Positions 4,690 to 6,369 of a DNA stretch of 6,369 nucleotides are shown here, in pieces. The notes below the pieces were generated by a model. The model was not told the origin of the DNA and ran no database searches. It worked only from the letters and a program-made list of their open reading frames with translations. The position numbers were made by a program, and so were the translations under genes. Origin of the DNA: Gemmataceae bacterium. Lineage in GTDB: Bacteria; Planctomycetota; Planctomycetia; Gemmatales; Gemmataceae. Position 1 is the stretch's first letter. Each line of letters begins with the position of its first letter. The stretch is from NCBI GenBank assembly GCA_017853285.1, contig JAFMJU010000240.1, forward strand, positions 1-6,369, written 5' to 3'.

Positions 4690-6369
4690 CGGCCCCTTTC
4701 CTGAGATCCATCGCCAGCCGGTGCAGATCCCGGCAACAGCCCCTCAAAAACGGTGGCCTGTTTGGAGCGTAACTCGCGGAGGCGTTCCTGCTCGCGCTCG
4801 CGCCGGGCCAGCCAGCCCAGGTAATCTTCCACGGAGACCAGGTCCTTCACCCGGGGTGTGGACCTGCCCACCAAGGGCGGGACGTGGCGATCCTCGACTT
4901 CCACCAGGTATTCCAGACGATCGCCTGCCCGGACATTTTCCAGCGGGGCGACTCGGAAATCAAATCTTCCCCCCGCCAACTCCCTGCCGGCGGATGCATT
5001 TGCGCCCATGGCCGAAAGGGCGTGGAAAGGAATTTCGCCGGCTGGCCCGGTTCGTTCGAAAACCCCCATTTCCGCCACGAATTCGCCATCCTGGTTTTCC
5101 AGCACTTCGGGCAGGGGAAGGCTTTTCCATGGCCCATCGGCCAGACGGAACATCAGGCGCGCCCTGGCGATTCCCGCGCGGCTGGAGGCGCGATAGGCGA
5201 CACGGAAACGACCTCCCAGAGGCACCGGGGCGCCATCCAGTTCAAACTCCTCCAGGGCCTTGCGCAGTGCGCGGGCCCGATCCTGGCCGGCCAGCAGTTT
5301 CCCGGGGGTGTCGGGAATCATCAATTCGGGAAGGATTTCCACCTCCGGCGGCAGATCGGGCCAGGCCTCCAGGCGGCGGCGCAGGGGAAAACGGGTGGCA
5401 AGGCCTTCATTTGAGACCGCGGATGCCTGCCACAACCGGTCTTCCCTGGAAATGGTGAAATTGGCCCGAATCTCGCGTCCGCCGGGAAGTATTTCAAACC
5501 GGAGCGGTGTGGCGACACCGGCGGAGTCGATCTTTTCGAGGGTGAGAGAAGCCGCGGGCACGGAGGCAGCGAGGGTCAGGTCAACTCTCGATCCTTCCCA
5601 GCCGGACAGGTCACCGGAGCGGGCGGTTCCAGGCCAGGGTTGACCGCCCGCCTGTTTGCCAACCCAATCAGGAAGGAACACTTGTGCCTTTTCGATTTCC
5701 AGAACGGGTCTTTCAACCCGGACCAGTTCCAGTGTGTTGGAGGATCGGACAGGTCCATGGCGGGCGACCAGGGTGCCGGCCCCCCAGTCGGCTGGAATAG
5801 TCACCTGGCCGGGGTTGGCCTGAATGGCCCGACGGGCCCCGCCCGGTTCCAACAAGACCAACTGGCATTGGGCCGAGGCGTTTTGCCCCGGATCACAGGC
5901 AAGCCCGACGAGCCCCTCCTCCCCAACGGCCAGCGTGAGGTTTTTATTTGGCCCCGAGTGAGAAAGGCTAACGGTGTAACCACGCGGAATAGCAGAATCT
6001 GAACCTGCCAGGCGGGCGAGGAGTGCCAGGGTCCACTGAGAGTCCCAAAGGAGAAGTCCCATGAGGGGAACCAGGCAGCACATGGCCCTACGAAGCCCCA
6101 ACCAGCCACGCCCGGGAAGGATGGCGGATGACCAGTCCGCCCGGAGGGCCAATTCAGAGCCTTGTCTGGCCAGATCACGGACCATGTCCGGATGGGCCGG
6201 CATGGCTTGCCCACGGGCATAGGCAAGGGCTGTGACCAGCCGGTGATCCAGGCCCGGCAATGCCCTTTCCACAGAGGCCGCCAGTGTGGATTCGGCAAGG
6301 GGGGCGACGGCCGGCCTGACAACCCACAGCCAACCCAGTGAAACGGCGATGCCTATCACCCCCAGGCGG
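4686..6369 (-). CDS. Membrane-anchored protein with periplasmic beta-rich domains, DUF4175-like, 5' end outside window
   Basis: Numbering is from the GTG at 6359, but the frame stays open to the window edge and the first residues are already in a hydrophobic helix, so the true start is probably upstream. Two membrane segments are visible, about 2-19 and 93-117. Between them lies an amphipathic stretch with ERALPGLDHRLVTALAYA (31-48), a pattern typical of the N-terminal part of DUF4175-like proteins. Residues 127-470 are beta-rich, probably two or three Ig-like domains: VERPVLEIEKAQVFLPDW (215-232) resembles their 'P.Y.g.p' entry strand, and WPDLPPEVEIL (333-343) with GGRFRVAYRASS (382-393) marks a later one. 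The tail has LEYLVEVEDRH (482-492), a PRVKDLVSVEDYL linker (502-514) and a short charged helix (515-540) where longer relatives continue into a coiled coil. Here that part seems to be supplied by the next gene. No catalytic motif is seen. Family assignment is by resemblance only. Confidence 0.75.
   Translation of the reverse strand, partial: RLGVIGIAVSLGWLWVVRPAVAPLAESTLAASVERALPGLDHRLVTALAYARGQAMPAHPDMVRDLARQGSELALRADWSSAILPGRGWLGLRRAMCCLVPLMGLLLWDSQWTLALLARLAGSDSAIPRGYTVSLSHSGPNKNLTLAVGEEGLVGLACDPGQNASAQCQLVLLEPGGARRAIQANPGQVTIPADWGAGTLVARHGPVRSSNTLELVRVERPVLEIEKAQVFLPDWVGKQAGGQPWPGTARSGDLSGWEGSRVDLTLAASVPAASLTLEKIDSAGVATPLRFEILPGGREIRANFTISREDRLWQASAVSNEGLATRFPLRRRLEAWPDLPPEVEILPELMIPDTPGKLLAGQDRARALRKALEEFELDGAPVPLGGRFRVAYRASSRAGIARARLMFRLADGPWKSLPLPEVLENQDGEFVAEMGVFERTGPAGEIPFHALSAMGANASAGRELAGGRFDFRVAPLENVRAGDRLEYLVEVEDRHVPPLVGRSTPRVKDLVSVEDYLGWLARREREQERLRELRSKQATVFEGLLPGSAPAGDGSQERGR

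Noticed and set aside
4631..5458. Plus-strand 275-codon frame opposite the membrane-protein gene
   Set aside because: The product is Pro/Arg/Gly-rich low complexity and lies antisense to a gene with membrane segments and coherent beta-domain motifs.

Overview
The window looks like a GC-rich bacterial chromosome segment, most likely from a planctomycete. The inference rests on protein content: an exported alpha/alpha-toroid (prenyltransferase/squalene-oxidase repeat) protein ending in PIYQR, a very long Ala/Gln/Glu/Lys-rich exported coiled-coil protein with an 'LPxREREaLLQ...YFRDLA'-type end, and a membrane-anchored beta-rich protein resembling the DUF4175-like proteins of that phylum. No rRNA, tRNA, CRISPR array, integrase or transposase is visible, so the taxonomic call is an inference from protein style.

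Layout. All well-supported genes are on the minus strand, so transcription runs from the right end to the left. At the right edge (4686-6369) is a membrane-anchored protein whose N-terminus lies outside the window. It overlaps by 4 nt (ATGA) the start of a 969-aa exported coiled-coil protein (1780-4689). That gene overlaps by another ATGA the start of a 339-aa exported alpha/alpha-toroid protein (764-1783). These three form a tightly packed, translationally coupled cassette covering about 5.6 kb. After a gap of 151 bp with an AT-rich patch comes a separate small gene (181-612) for a DUF4258-like protein with a good Shine-Dalgarno.

At the left end (1-180) there is little coding potential apart from a possible 18-codon tail of a plus-strand gene ending at 57. 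This stretch holds a compact, highly structured element at 56-164. It has two outer hairpins in inverted orientation, two inner hairpins, and an 11-bp long-range stem that competes with the outer hairpins. It resembles a REPIN/MITE-like palindromic element, though a structured RNA is also possible.

How the genes may work together (inference): the three coupled genes probably build one envelope-associated assembly. The parts would be a membrane-anchored protein with Ig-like periplasmic domains, a long helical exported partner, and a repeat-toroid exported partner. In related genomes I would expect MoxR ATPase, DUF58 and VWA/BatA-type genes just upstream, outside this window. No biochemical function is established by the sequence.
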